From Turritopsis dohrnii (Eukaryota; Cnidaria; Hydrozoa; Anthoathecata; Oceaniidae), in contig BQMF02000281.1 of the NCBI GenBank assembly GCA_027922465.2, positions 513,088-577,087 of the forward strand: a stretch of 64,000 bases of DNA, written 5' to 3'. The position numbers and the translations under genes are program-made. Of this stretch, positions 53,126 through 64,000 are shown piece by piece. Position 1 is the stretch's first letter, and every line of letters starts with the position of its first letter. The notes beneath the pieces are model-generated. The model made no database searches and had not been told where the DNA came from. It worked only from the letters and a program-made list of their open reading frames with translations.

Positions 53126-53946
53126 CTTGGTTTCCACTATGAGTTAACTTGAGTTAACTGGGGTAGAATTTGTGGTTTAGAAAATTAACTGAAGTGGAAA
53201 CATCCTCAAAACCAGCTCAAAAATTTCAACTCACCAATTTTCTTAAATTAAGCCATTAGTTAACTTGATCTTGGAAACAAAACTTTTCGTTTCCCAAATC
53301 AAACTCATAGTTTAGAAAAACATCAAAGTATTCCGGCAACTCGAAGCATGTTTTTGAAATTTTGAAGAAAATGTTTTCAATAAATCATAGTTATAAATTA
53401 GTTATCTTCACGTGTGTGGTGAGTATAGTGGTGCATAAATATGGCGACTGTTTTAGCATGGTGAAATTGTATCCTTTTTGTATGAAGAAACGACTAAGGG
53501 GATATTCGTCCATGGGGGGATATAAAGAGAAAGAGGTGTACAAAACTCTTGACTGTACTGAAGTTTTCACAGTCTCCGTTTTCTTTCGTAAAATAATTAG
53601 CTGCAACAACAGGATTTCATCGAATTCATCATCAGAGCTGCTGTTCCCAGCCGGCACATTTGTTAAAAGTCTCTGCGAAGGAGTGCATTACTATATAAAT
53701 ATGCACACAATTTCAATAAAAATTCTCTCCGTCACAGTGACTTTTTGGCGATTTTGCCGACTGGGTTGCCACTAAACATCTTGCGTTATTATGCAAAACA
53801 GAAAATTAAAAAAAAATACAACTCATGTGCCGTAGGGAACTATGCATACTTAATTAAGCTTATGTAAACAAAAAAATTAACTTATGGTTTTAATCAAAAT
53901 AAACGGGCGCAAAGTTAACTCGAGTTAACTCATAATGAAAACCAAG
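53126..53946. mobile_element. MITE with GAGTTAACT inverted ends
   Basis: CTTGGTTTCCACTATGAGTT at 53126 and an imperfect inverted copy ending at 53946, each followed inward by a double GAGTTAACT. A minus-strand open frame inside (53391-53657) starts with an acidic, Leu/Ile-rich stretch (SSSDDEFDEILLLQLIILRK) of the type seen at Harbinger transposase N-termini, but this is weak. Confidence 0.6.
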
Positions 53947-54850
53947 TTTAATAAAAATACTTTTGCCCAGAAAGGAATGATCGCGTAAGACGAGGCTCTG
54001 TTATTACGAAAATGAATTAAGAAATAATTCAATGAAATTCAAAGAACTTCGACTAAAGAACAATTGAAACTATGGCAACTGTCACTCAGAAATATCCTAT
54101 TAAAGTTTAATATTAGGTTTTTACATAAAAAAAATCATAATTTCATAATCTGTTTCGTCCGGAAGTGAATATAGCTCTTTGCTTATGAGAGAGAAGCATC
54201 ATTAAATTTAGTAAATACTTTACTGCTTTGAACACACAAAAAATGTTTTGAAGAGAAGTGTTTACAGATGTGGATCCCGATGGTAGCAACATGTTCGTCT
54301 GACAACTCGTTACCACCAGACTCTTCTGTGTAAATTTCTTGAAATGTGTTTGGGTTAATGAGGGTAAGGCTCAGGGTTGTCCTCATTTGTTCAAATAAAT
54401 TTACAAGTTTCACCGTAATAATGTAATGGCAACGACTTGTCAGATGAAAATACTCGTAGTGAACATTTATCTAGGAGAGTTGACGTCTTTCCCAGTAAGC
54501 AAAATCATCAAAAAGTCACTATGAGGAAGTGCATTTTATTTGAAATTGTGTGTATAATTCTAAAGAAACGCACTCGCTCGAAGTGATTTTTTAATAAATG
54601 TGTCTGGAGGTGTTAGGATAGAAAAGTAGAACGTGTCAATGACCCAATGGACACTTAAGATTGACAAAGGGATTTCTTAACATTGTACTTCTTTGTTTTT
54701 TGATTGTATCCCTAGATCCACTTCTGGTTTATATTAGCCTAACACTCAACCAAAAAGCTGAAAAGACAAGCAAGTAATTCAGTTGTCTTGGAATGTATTA
54801 TCCCTCTTAGTAACCTATCTGAATTGGTTAGGTTTTCTTCCTATGTTGCG
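53947..54850. other. Intergenic, upstream of the 93-aa gene
   Basis: No gene recognised. A TTTATATTA TATA-like sequence at about 54728 is well placed for the gene at 54851. Confidence 0.4.
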
Positions 54851-55132
54851 ATGAACATGTCAACTTGTGGACTCCTTGTTGTGTTAGTTTGCGTCTCACT
54901 ATTGGTTTCTGAAAATGCACTGTCAGCAGAAAATGTCTTGAAGAAAAGAAAATACCTAACACGAGACTTTTTGAATGATGGGAAAGATGAAGAACGTGGC
55001 CATATTCTTTGTTCAAATCGCATCACCACATATATAACGACATACAGAAGAATCCCTGTTCAATGGCGTGGTGGAAAGTTCTATGTTACTGTATCTGCGA
55101 AAGTTGCGAAAGTGATCCAATGTCGAAAATAA
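54851..55132 (+). CDS. Small secreted basic protein, 93 aa
   Basis: The likely start is the ATG at 54851 (MNMSTCGLL), although the frame is open upstream without another ATG. A signal peptide (CGLLVVLVCVSLLVSENALS) is followed by a KKRK basic site and an acidic stretch (NDGKDEERG). The mature C-terminal part of about 40 residues is basic and beta-prone, framed by two cysteines (C-S-N-R to I-Q-C-R-K) that could form one disulfide. The stop codon overlaps an AATAAA. I do not recognise the family. The size and charge resemble secreted antimicrobial or processed peptides, but there is no proof. Confidence 0.6.
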   Translation: MNMSTCGLLVVLVCVSLLVSENALSAENVLKKRKYLTRDFLNDGKDEERGHILCSNRITTYITTYRRIPVQWRGGKFYVTVSAKVAKVIQCRK

Positions 55133-55742
55133 ATGGCTCTATAATTTCAGAACACCGATTTCGTTAATGTCTTACTTTTGCAACTTTTTATCTTCTCATA
55201 TATCTCATATATTCTGGACTTTCCAGTTACAGGCAACTCTCGAAAACTCGAACTCTCCGTGAAAATAGTTCCAGTTATCGAGAGTTTGAGTTTTTGATGT
55301 TGAAATTGGTAAAGATTACATTAATTATTATGTCAAAGGACCGACAGAAAAGTTCGAGTTACCGAGGAGTTCGAGAAATCGAATGTTCGAGTTTTTTTAC
55401 AGTTGCTTCTTCACTCCAGATCTGAACATTACGTATATATATTTATATATACTTGTATAATAACTACTTTGATCGACCGAATATACGAATATTTCCAGCT
55501 TAGGTTGACCGCTTGCATATAGATTTATAATCGTTATGTATAGATTACGTAATGCATTTCTGAATTCTTTTATCAATTAATTTTAGAATGATCAACACTA
55601 TAACAAGGAATGCTATAAACCGACATTAAAGATAGTTCAGCTAAAGTTAGATGGGAATAAGAAATACTCATAATCTTCATACTATTCAAATTCTGGAATC
55701 CGATTTCTCCAACAAAATATGTCCTTACATTATTATGAATAT
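55133..55742. other. Intergenic, nothing recognised
   Basis: Contains repeated CGAG..TTCGAGTT words at 55238-55395; no gene. Confidence 0.4.
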
Positions 55743-56525
55743 ACTAGACGCCAAGGTGGCGTCGCTCGCCGCCCATGTCCACCTGCTCTGTATCACTGTA
55801 TTAATAAACGTCAAATTTCCTTATAAACGGCTCGTATAACTTGTGTTCAACCAGAAGCAGATTCGAAGTCACAACCTCTGGTAAAACCAATCTTTTATCA
55901 GTGTAACAATACACTCAAAACGTAGAGAGAGAAAACTTCAACTTTTATTAGCTTTTGTTTTAAAAAGTTACGCGCTCTAACATGGGTGCTATCAGACGTA
56001 AGGGGGGGAATTGTTTCTCTTCTTAAAAAAGATCACACGGGAGGAGAGAAAAAAAGACACGTGCTAAATGAATAAAGTGAATTATCGGTTTTTAAACATT
56101 TTGATTGCTCGAAAAAAAAAGTTTACCCGTCTCAGACAGTCAGGCAAAGACACAGTAGGATACACTGGCAAACATGCTGCCAAGTTCTGCCACTGCTACT
56201 TTTTGTCCATACTGTTTAATCAGTTAGTTTCTTTGTATTTAGTTGATGTATTGGTTTCAAAGCCAGCGTAGTCAACGTAGTCCTTGGAATATAAAACTAA
56301 CAATAATAATAAAAACAAAACGTTATTCCTATCAGTTCATCAGCCAAAAAAAAGTCACGTTCGATTGGGGTTGCGATGTATTTGCTTCGAACTCACGTCG
56401 CACACAAAAAAAAAGAAATAATTTCGCTCACAACTCAATCTACCATTTTGGGTGACTTAGAAACAAACAAACAAACAAACAGACAGACAGACAGACAGAC
56501 AGAGAGTCGGCTATTAATATATAGA
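55743..56525 (-). mobile_element. Nonautonomous Helitron, tandem copy 1
   Basis: Minus-strand 5' end TCTATATATTAATAGCCGAC (to 56525), a (GTCT)n/(GTTT)n run, and 3' end GGGCGGCGAGCGACGCCACC followed by TTGGCGTCTAGT (55743). Confidence 0.75.
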
Positions 56526-57433
56526 CTAGCCGCCAAGGCGGCGTCGCTCGCCGCCCATGTGCACCTGCTCTGTGTCACCCCGGAGACCCCAATAAACCTC
56601 ATATTTCTTGAAAAACGGCTCGTACAACCTGTGTTCAGCCAGAGGCAGATTCGAAATCAAATATCAAATATCAGTTAAACAATTGTTCCAAAAAAACCCA
56701 AATTTCTTGATGTGTTACTTATTTATTTTTTAAAACAATCGTTGATCAGTACAACAATACACTCAAAACGTAGGGAGAAAAAACTTCAACTTTTTATTAG
56801 CTTTTGTTTTAAAAAAGTTACGCGCTCTAACATGGGTGCTATCAAACAGGGGGAAAATGGTTTCTCTTCTTAAAAAGTTCACACGGGAGGAGAGAAAAAA
56901 AGCACGTGCTAAATGAATAAACTGAATAAAAAACGTTCGATCTGAAGCGCATAACAATTAAAAGAAGAAATTAAATTATTAAAAGAAAAGCAAAAAAAGA
57001 ACATTTTGTTTTATGATACTCTTTTTTTACCTATCGGTTTTTTAAACATTCTGATTGCTCAAAAAAAAGTTCACCCGTCTCAGACAGTCAGGCAAGAGTT
57101 AGTGGCAAACCGAACATGCTGCCACGTTCTGCCACTGCTGCTTTTTGTCCAAAATGTTTAATCAGTTAGTTTCTTTGTATTTAGTTGATGTACTGTTTTC
57201 AAAGCCAAGTCAACGTGGAATATAAAACTAACAATAATGATAAAAACAAAACGTTATTCCTTTTAGTTCATCAGCCAAAAAAAGTCACGTTCGATTGGGG
57301 TTGCAATGTATTTGCTTCGAACTCACGTCGCACACAAAAAAAGAAATAATTTCGCTCACAACTCAATCTACCATTTTGCGTGACTTACAAACAAACAAAC
57401 AAACAGACAGAGAATTGGCTATTAATATATAGA
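56525..57433 (-). mobile_element. Nonautonomous Helitron, tandem copy 2
   Basis: Closely similar to the preceding copy and joined head-to-tail. 3' end GGCGGCTAGT at 56525, 5' end TCTATATATTAATAGCCAAT at 57433. Contains the shared AACATGGGTGCTATCA and GTCACGTTCGATTGGGGTTG blocks. Confidence 0.75.
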
Positions 57434-59777
57434 TAGAGTACTTTGACTATGTTTTCGTGATGTCTAAATTTAAGTTATAAGTACAAAATCTTATTTCGTT
57501 GCCATGAAAAATACAGTTTTTTTACTCTTTTATATGGTAAAAAGCAATGCCTTGTTCACAGCAAACATGACCATTTCAAAATGTTTTTATAAGCGCCCCC
57601 TCGCCAATTAGCGCCCCTGTCTAATAAGCGCCCCCCTAATTTTCAAAAAAAATTTATAAGCGCCCGGGCGCTTATTTGAGAGAACACGGTAGGCTATTAA
57701 TATGTGTTGCGGCGACAATGACGAATGGGGTGCATTTGTTATGATGGTATGCGGAAGTAGTTCGTTAAATAAATAACAAAACAAAGAATGGTGCATAATT
57801 CCAACTAAAATATTCAAAGAAAGGTTGCAGTTTAAGTCTCAGTTATATGTGTTGCTAGAAAGGCTTAAGAGGAGTTTTAAGTTGGTCTCGAACTTTCGAG
57901 GAAGAAATGAATTAGTTCCCAAAAGAATTAAAATCAACCGAACTGGTCGAAGATGATCAATTTACTGGCACAGTCATTATTAGCTTTTTATCCAATAAAA
58001 AATTTAATCACAATCGACTTAGGAACTGCATATTACATCACACCTGTAGATTTATATTTGATGGATATCTTTACAATATTTTCGCCTGACAAATCGTTAC
58101 AACTACTTTACGGTGTAAAACCTGTGCAATTGTTTGTGCTAGTGAGGGTAGACTCGAGGTTAGCCCTATTTGCTAAAATACAAGTGTTTTCACAGTATTA
58201 ATGTAATGTAACAAATTGTCAGATGAACATTATCTATAACTTGGGAATGATCCAATCCCCGCACAGCTCTTGTTCTTTCCTAAAATGGTGTCGTTGTCAC
58301 TGCCAGATCTACAAGGTAGATTGCAATTTGTGTAGAAGAGTGTTAGCAATTTAACCATAAAAGAAATACGTTCAGATAATCCTACTGGTAATATAGATTG
58401 TATTCACCATACATTTCCCCACAAGTTGTGACTTAGAGGGCTAAATCCGCTAAACAATTCGTTATCAGAGATTTTACATCTACCACTGCATTGAATCGTT
58501 TTTGTCGACATCTGATGCATAAAGAAACTTCAGATCAGTAGGAAACAACTAAGAATCAAGATAATCAACTAAGCATCAATAGTGATGATATTTCTGAAAT
58601 CTCAAATGGCTGAGATGAATTAAACCAATAGAGAATTCGTTTTTTCTCCATTCCTTGCTTGTTCCTTGAAAGTAGCTACTTATCTACAGATGCAAAATCA
58701 TGGTCACTATCATACTTATATTCCTCATTCACAAAATGCATATCTGTATATCAGTCGGTAGATTCCTTCCAGTGCAGCCGCAAACGTTTAAATAGTAAAA
58801 TTAATTTTGCTGCTATTTAGTTAGTAAGCATCGTTGAGTTTTGAGTCCTAAGGCTTCCAGACATCCCCACAAAAGATACGTAAAGAATTGCTTAACTTAT
58901 GCGCAGACCAAGTGTGTAGTCAGTTAATAAGTCCTTATTAGTTGATACTGAAACGTTTATAGCTCAATGGAGTGGAAAATCGGGATACAGAAACAAAGTT
59001 TCTAGCCATGTGGGGCTCAGCAACATACATACCAAGGCCATCAAGTATCAGGACCTTAAAACAAGTCACATGTGCCACTCTCTCGTGTTCACTGTGGATA
59101 TTGTTAACGATTTTAAATTGTATTTTGACTTAGCAAACATTGCCAGCTTCATTATGATGAAATCCGTTCTACTAGACCAAGGTGATAATTTACCAAAAGC
59201 GAGAGGTAATTTGGTAGCATCAGTTGTCATTTTCTGGACACAAATTGCGAAAGGATGCATTATCTTATTCAGAACTACAAACATGAATTACATAATGTGC
59301 TTTTTCAAAAATTCAAACATCAAATTAAAATAAATGCAGTGGATTCCTATGGGATCTTTCTAATTACGCTGAACGGTCAAACCTCATTGGAAAAAAACAA
59401 ATTTGCCAAATCTGAAATCGCTCGTGTTCCGAAAGAAACAAATCAAAATTTTTGATATCCCCTTCAAAGCCATCTGGATCTGTATTCTTTTTGAGATTCC
59501 TCCTAAGATTGAGATTTAAGTAGTTTTCGAATCAACAGCTTTCAAATACTCGTTTATATACGCATATCCCAAGAAAAAAAAAAGATAAGAAAAAAGATAA
59601 CTAAATGAAAATAATATAAAGCATTGTAGTTGACTATACGTGGAATGAAATGTTAGTTATACGTTGACTATATGTTCAAAAAGGTGACATCTTAGATAAA
59701 AGTTGCATCTCTAAATAAGTGCAGTAAACAAACTTTGTTCGTCATTACAAATATCAATGACAGTTTTAGCATCGGCT
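57434..59777. other. Intergenic with a GCGCCC repeat
   Basis: 57593-57710 holds AAGCGCCCCC / GGGCGCTTATTTGAGAGAA repeats, the end of a dispersed inverted-repeat element common in marine invertebrates (from memory). The rest is AT-rich; the open frames at 57953 and 59010 have no recognisable similarity. Confidence 0.45.
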
Positions 59778-62700
59778 TCAATTGCTAGTACACACACCAA
59801 ATTGGCATGACCAGTACGGAATTCGGATAAACTTGTAACTGAAGAAGTTTCCACAATTTCTTATTTGAACTTCGCCACTATCATCTGCACAGTAGAAGGT
59901 ACGAAACTGTAACTTTCTTGTCACAATGCCATCCAAAACTGACGGATTGGTTCCATTTAACCATCCAGGACTTCCCGTACCGCAATAATTACTAGTTCCA
60001 GGACAAGATGTGTGAAGTTGAGAACCAGCAGCTCCTATAAACCTGTGCCAACCAGATGTCATGGATCTCGCATCGCAAGAAGTTGTATTGGATTGAAGAG
60101 TATTTGAAGATGCACTATCAACTCTTCTCCACTCCTGGTCGTGTGAGGTGTAGTTGTTACATTCTTCCAACATAGCAACTAATCAAATGTAGGAACGCTT
60201 TTAGTCATTTAAAAATGAGTTTGAAATTGGTAAAAAATTATAAAAATACTTGTATAGATTAGCTTACCATTAATGTCACATCTTTCTCCAAAGAATCCAT
60301 CAGGACACGAGCAAGTTAAGTTAACACGGCCGGAAATTGTTTTCGCTGTGATTGAACACAAACCTCCATTTAAGCAATAATGAGCACAAGAGCGCCCTAA
60401 CAAATCAGCATCTAAATCAAAGAAAGTAATGCAAATCAACGCGCTAAGCTAAAGATGATATAGTGGAGATTTTTTCCGTTGTGAAATCAATATGGAAACA
60501 TTACAACTATTTTAATGTATATGAAGCGCAAAAACCAAATAAAAGCCCTTCTACTAGGTCGGAATCGAAGATCAGACCATCAATCTATTTTGCATTTTTC
60601 TGTTTTTTACTTTTCTCATTTGCCCTGATGGCAAGCAAAAGGATATTCAAGGCGAGTCGATAAAGTTAAAGTGTTCAATATTTCTTTTAGGTCAACTGAT
60701 TTTTCATTTCTTCTAAACACCTTTCCTTCACAAATTTCGATTGAACTCTAGCTACTTCTCTGAAAAAATATTAGTTGTTACAATAGAAGTAAATTCTTAC
60801 ACCAATATAAAACTACAATTCAAATCTCTAAAATAAAATAAGCATTTGATTCTCACTACCTCCCCGAGTTGTGATTGGTTAAGCAATAATTAAAAAAATA
60901 ATTAAAATACAACAAAACTTGACGAAACTTGACTAGAACACCTTGTAGTCTTGGTTAAATAAAAATGCATAAAAGCGTATACAACATAAACTAATAGCCA
61001 TACCTTTTTCACATTGTATATTGGCACAGGAAGAACAGGTAAAATCTTCCCAACCAAAAACATTTCCAGACTTCTTGACAGCAGCACAGTTTTCAGAGGT
61101 TCCACCATTTGGTTGTCCTGGCATCCACTTGCGAAACGTAGAATTTGACCCATTGTCCCACACCCAAACACCTTCGCTGCTACCATCTGTCAAGCCGATC
61201 CATGTACGAGTAGTTGTTGACTGTTCCAAATGATACTGTTCACCTGGTGTACCAACTACTGGAAGTGTAGAACTGTGTGCTTCACATTGCAGCTTAGAGT
61301 TTATGTATGTATCACAACGATCGAATGCTTTATAACAGCTGCCACCAACATAGTTCCAACCAGTTTCACAAAGAGCTATCACAAAAGTTAAAAGACAAAT
61401 AATCAAAAAATAAGTTTACATAGACAGATTACAGCAGTCGAACTGCAAATCGCGTAGTAGGATAGTCCAGTTAGAAAAACCGAGTCAGAGTAAGTATTAA
61501 GCAACTTTGCAAGCATCATTGAATTTATAAGACTTTAATAATGTCAATTTAAAACCTTAAGATAAAATAAGTAACACAGTAAATTTATTCTTAAAAACTG
61601 AAAGGCATATAGATAAAAGAATGGAATTACAATATATAGGAAGGTAAAAGAAGGACTATTATTTAAACTCAAATCTTGGTTCTCTTAATGTGCTTGCCTT
61701 GTTTCTTTCCCTCGAAAAAAAACCAGATCGGCTGCTCTAGTTATGCCCGAGACTATATAAAAGTGTATTAACTGAAAAAAGCATATCTTGAGGAGTGACT
61801 CTAGGCTACTTAGCGCTTGAAACAGGTTTCTCATTTCCATGAACAATTTTTTTCTAAGAATGTCAAAATTGCAGGACGATTCCTATCAAATATAGAGGCT
61901 TTGACGCTTAAAGAATTCCTACATAATGATTTTAATTGATTTAAACCTTACCATTCTTAAAAATCTAAATGTATAGCAGAAAGAAAACATGAATTTCACA
62001 TAGTAGTTATTATAAACGTTATTGATACTCACATATCAGAACATAGCAAACATAGCGAAACAAACGAAAAGCTCAAATCTTTGGCTTAGGAATCGAGAAA
62101 ATAAAATAAGATTAGCTTACCAGGAATAACGGCGTAATTAATTGTAACTGATCTTCGAGAATAATAGTTTTGCAATTCCTTATAGCAAATAGCCATTTCA
62201 ACCATAGTTGCGTTCTTATAAGAAAGAAGATAATGCACCAGATTACTTTATTATTGATAATAGTCTCCAAAGGTTTGCGAGATTAGAAAGCTAGAATGTG
62301 GAACGATTTACCTCAATCCAAGCTGAAAATGAGAAGTCGGCTTCTCCAGATAGCACTATTGTTGGGTTAGGCAAAGACGGGAAGTGAAAATTGTATTCAA
62401 TGCTCTATAAAACCAAAAGCAGAAAAATACATTATTGGTTCATTCAGCTACAGTTAAGTATAGTTGTCAAAACAGTCACTGACAATAAAAATCAAGACAG
62501 ATAGAAATATTTAAACTTCTTTGCCATACCTTGCAAAAGGTACCACCAGAGTAATAACGACTATTGAAATTTACCACACCAGTTTCACTAAGATACGGAG
62601 TGTGTTTCGAAGTCAGCATTAAAATATGCTAAATAGTAAAAGAAATGTTTGCAATATTAGTTTAAATTACTTTACCTACACTTTCTTGTACACATGAAAT

Positions 62701-64000
62701 ATGCAATAGCATAGACCTTGAAATGTTCAATTAAATTTAAAGTTAAGACGTAGAAATTAAATTTCTTAAATTATTTTGCCCTTCTTAGTGCTGTGTGTAC
62801 ATTTCTCACCTCAAAAATAATTAAAAGTGTTTGCTAAGAAACGTGAGACTTGAATACTGCATAGTACGTGTTTGATATAAATCTCCAACTTTATCACATT
62901 TATTTCACACATAATTCTCAGTAATTTCAAACATGAATACACCAAAGAAATTGTGTAAGGAACCCAAAGTCGTTTCTCAAATATGGAATGTCTTAAATGT
63001 TTCGTAACTTACAAGGCGAATTCCTCTATGCGGGCCCCATCGGTTTTCTGCTTCTCTGATGCAAAGATTGTCAGTACCATAGAAATAATCGATGATTGCA
63101 GCAAATGCTTTACCATGTGTTGTGGGAGATGTTTGCTCTACAGTTAAAAGGACTGTGGAACCTCGAGGGAACTAAAATAACCAATAGCAACCATATATAG
63201 GGAGCAGTAGACAAAGCCCTCCTTTTTTGCGACTAAACTTAATATGTTTTACCTGTGGATATGACGTTAAATAGTAACATTTGCTACCAGTGGTCCATTC
63301 AGCATAATTTATGGAAAACGAAGAACCGTTGCCAAGTGCAAAACCATCTTGATATGCTACCCAATGAACGTAGGGTCTGTCGATAACGCTAGTAGCATTC
63401 TTACCAATAACCTTGACACAAGCCTTAAAACCTTCATTTGAAACATTTTCAGACCATACCACTGTTGCATTGTGTTGTACTGAACCACCACTCCAGGATA
63501 CAGACAATTGAACACATACACCAGCTGCTGATGGGAAGTTAGACTTAATCAATGAGATATACTCGCAGAAAGCTTCATATTCACCAGGCAATATGTCTAA
63601 TTGCTTCACTCCAGATTGATATGGTGGACCTGTGTTGAAAAAAAACGCAATAAGAAAATGCATCTGTCTCTATGTAAAAGAAAATATGGTTTTAAATATT
63701 TTACTCACGATTGCATTTTCCAGTATAAGCAATTGTAACATTACTTCTGGTCGAGTTTCCATTTCGAAGACAATGTTGACGATCATCTCGCATTGATTTT
63801 TGTAGAACACAAAATCGGTACCACAGAAACCCTCATCCCTTGTGCGTGGTTGTGTCAAACATATAGTTTTGCAGCCACAGTATGGTTCACCTCTGGTGTT
63901 GAGTCTACATTTCAAATCATCTCGGCAAATGTAACTATTACAAGGTGACAAAACTCCTTCCACGAAATAATTCACTTTGATATCCTTGTCAAACTTGGTA
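59778..64000 (-). CDS. Secreted multidomain lectin gene: Kazal, H-type-like, C-type lectin, EGF, D8C (3' part)
   Basis: Nine exons traced by GT-AG borders and matching phases: 64000(partial)-63709, 63629-63253, 63171-63013, 62628-62530, 62404-62312, 62214-62121, 61375-61004, 60411-60268, 60178-59778. Exon 1 encodes a Cys-rich segment and a Kazal/follistatin-like module (FCGTDFVFYKNQC); the frame changes near 63785, implying one missing base there. The next five exons encode two units resembling H-type lectin (FPSAAGVCVQL with WSENVSNEGFKACVKV; FPSLPNPTIVLSGEADFSFS). Exon 7 is a full C-type lectin domain (WIGLTD, a QPN sugar-site motif, WEDFTC). Exon 8 is an EGF domain (C-x3-C-x5-C, then CSCPDGFFGERC). 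The last exon is a D8C domain as in uromodulin and OIT3 (WRRVDSAS, SGWHRFIGAAGSQ, YCGTGSPGWLNG), ending in TGA at 59778. Probably a secreted recognition protein; the N-terminus is outside the window. Confidence 0.82.

Noticed and set aside
53362..53775. 137-codon plus-strand frame inside the MITE
   Set aside because: No ATG-supported family similarity; the opposite strand gives a slightly better but still weak Harbinger-like reading.
52868..54505. A single MITE from CCCAGTAAAATT to CCCAGTAAGC
   Set aside because: The two CCCAGT words are in the same orientation, so they are not inverted ends of one element.

Overview
The window looks like AT-rich metazoan genomic DNA. It has spliced genes with GT-AG introns of about 80 bp upward, secreted C-type lectin, EGF and D8C modules, and a very dense load of DNA transposons and Helitrons. 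The gene content and the kind of Polinton fit a cnidarian-like invertebrate, but I cannot name the species from sequence alone.

Positions 316-16381 are one nearly complete Maverick/Polinton (adintovirus-like virus/transposon), about 16 kb, flanked by terminal inverted repeats (TIRs) of about 0.9 kb. Gene order is: left TIR, protein-primed DNA polymerase B (-), two small ORFs (-), retroviral-type integrase (+), two small ORFs (-), a coiled-coil/membrane protein (+, broken by an in-frame TAA), four small membrane or coiled-coil genes (-), an 81-aa ORF resembling the PP1-binding end of GADD34/PPP1R15 proteins (+), packaging ATPase (-, broken by an in-frame TAG), major capsid protein (-), minor capsid protein (-), a 387-aa conserved structural-type protein (+), right TIR. 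I found no adenain-type protease. Perfect hairpins sit at all three internal convergent gene junctions, and a TCTAAAT/TCTAAT motif precedes several morphogenesis genes but none of the replication genes. The PPP1R15-like ORF is the most interesting item: it suggests that this element carries an antagonist of the eIF2-alpha-phosphorylation (PKR-type) antiviral response.

Positions 16.4-59.7 kb are mostly repeats. They include tandem head-to-tail nonautonomous Helitrons (18.4-21.3, 42.9-44.2, 55.7-57.4 kb, and single copies at 40.2 and 48.5 kb). A hAT transposon (22628-25248) is nested inside a PIF/Harbinger element (22422-25936, TAA target duplication). Other units are a TA-flanked element (29630-31517), a small inverted-repeat MITE (33.1 kb), a TTAA-flanked element (35156-39085), a TA element with another TA MITE nested in it (46.5-48.1 kb), and further MITEs at 51.1 and 53.1 kb. 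One degenerate repeat-family gene lies at 27.1-28.0 kb. Two short secreted-protein genes stand between the repeats: a 145-aa eight-cysteine protein at 44.8 kb, whose first coding exon is two codons long, and a 93-aa basic protein at 54.9 kb.

Positions 59778-64000 hold the 3' part of a large multi-exon gene on the minus strand. I could trace nine exons. They encode a Kazal/follistatin-like module, H-type-lectin-like modules, a C-type lectin domain, an EGF domain and a terminal D8C (uromodulin/OIT3-type) domain. The gene continues beyond the window, and one exon carries an apparent 1-nt deletion.
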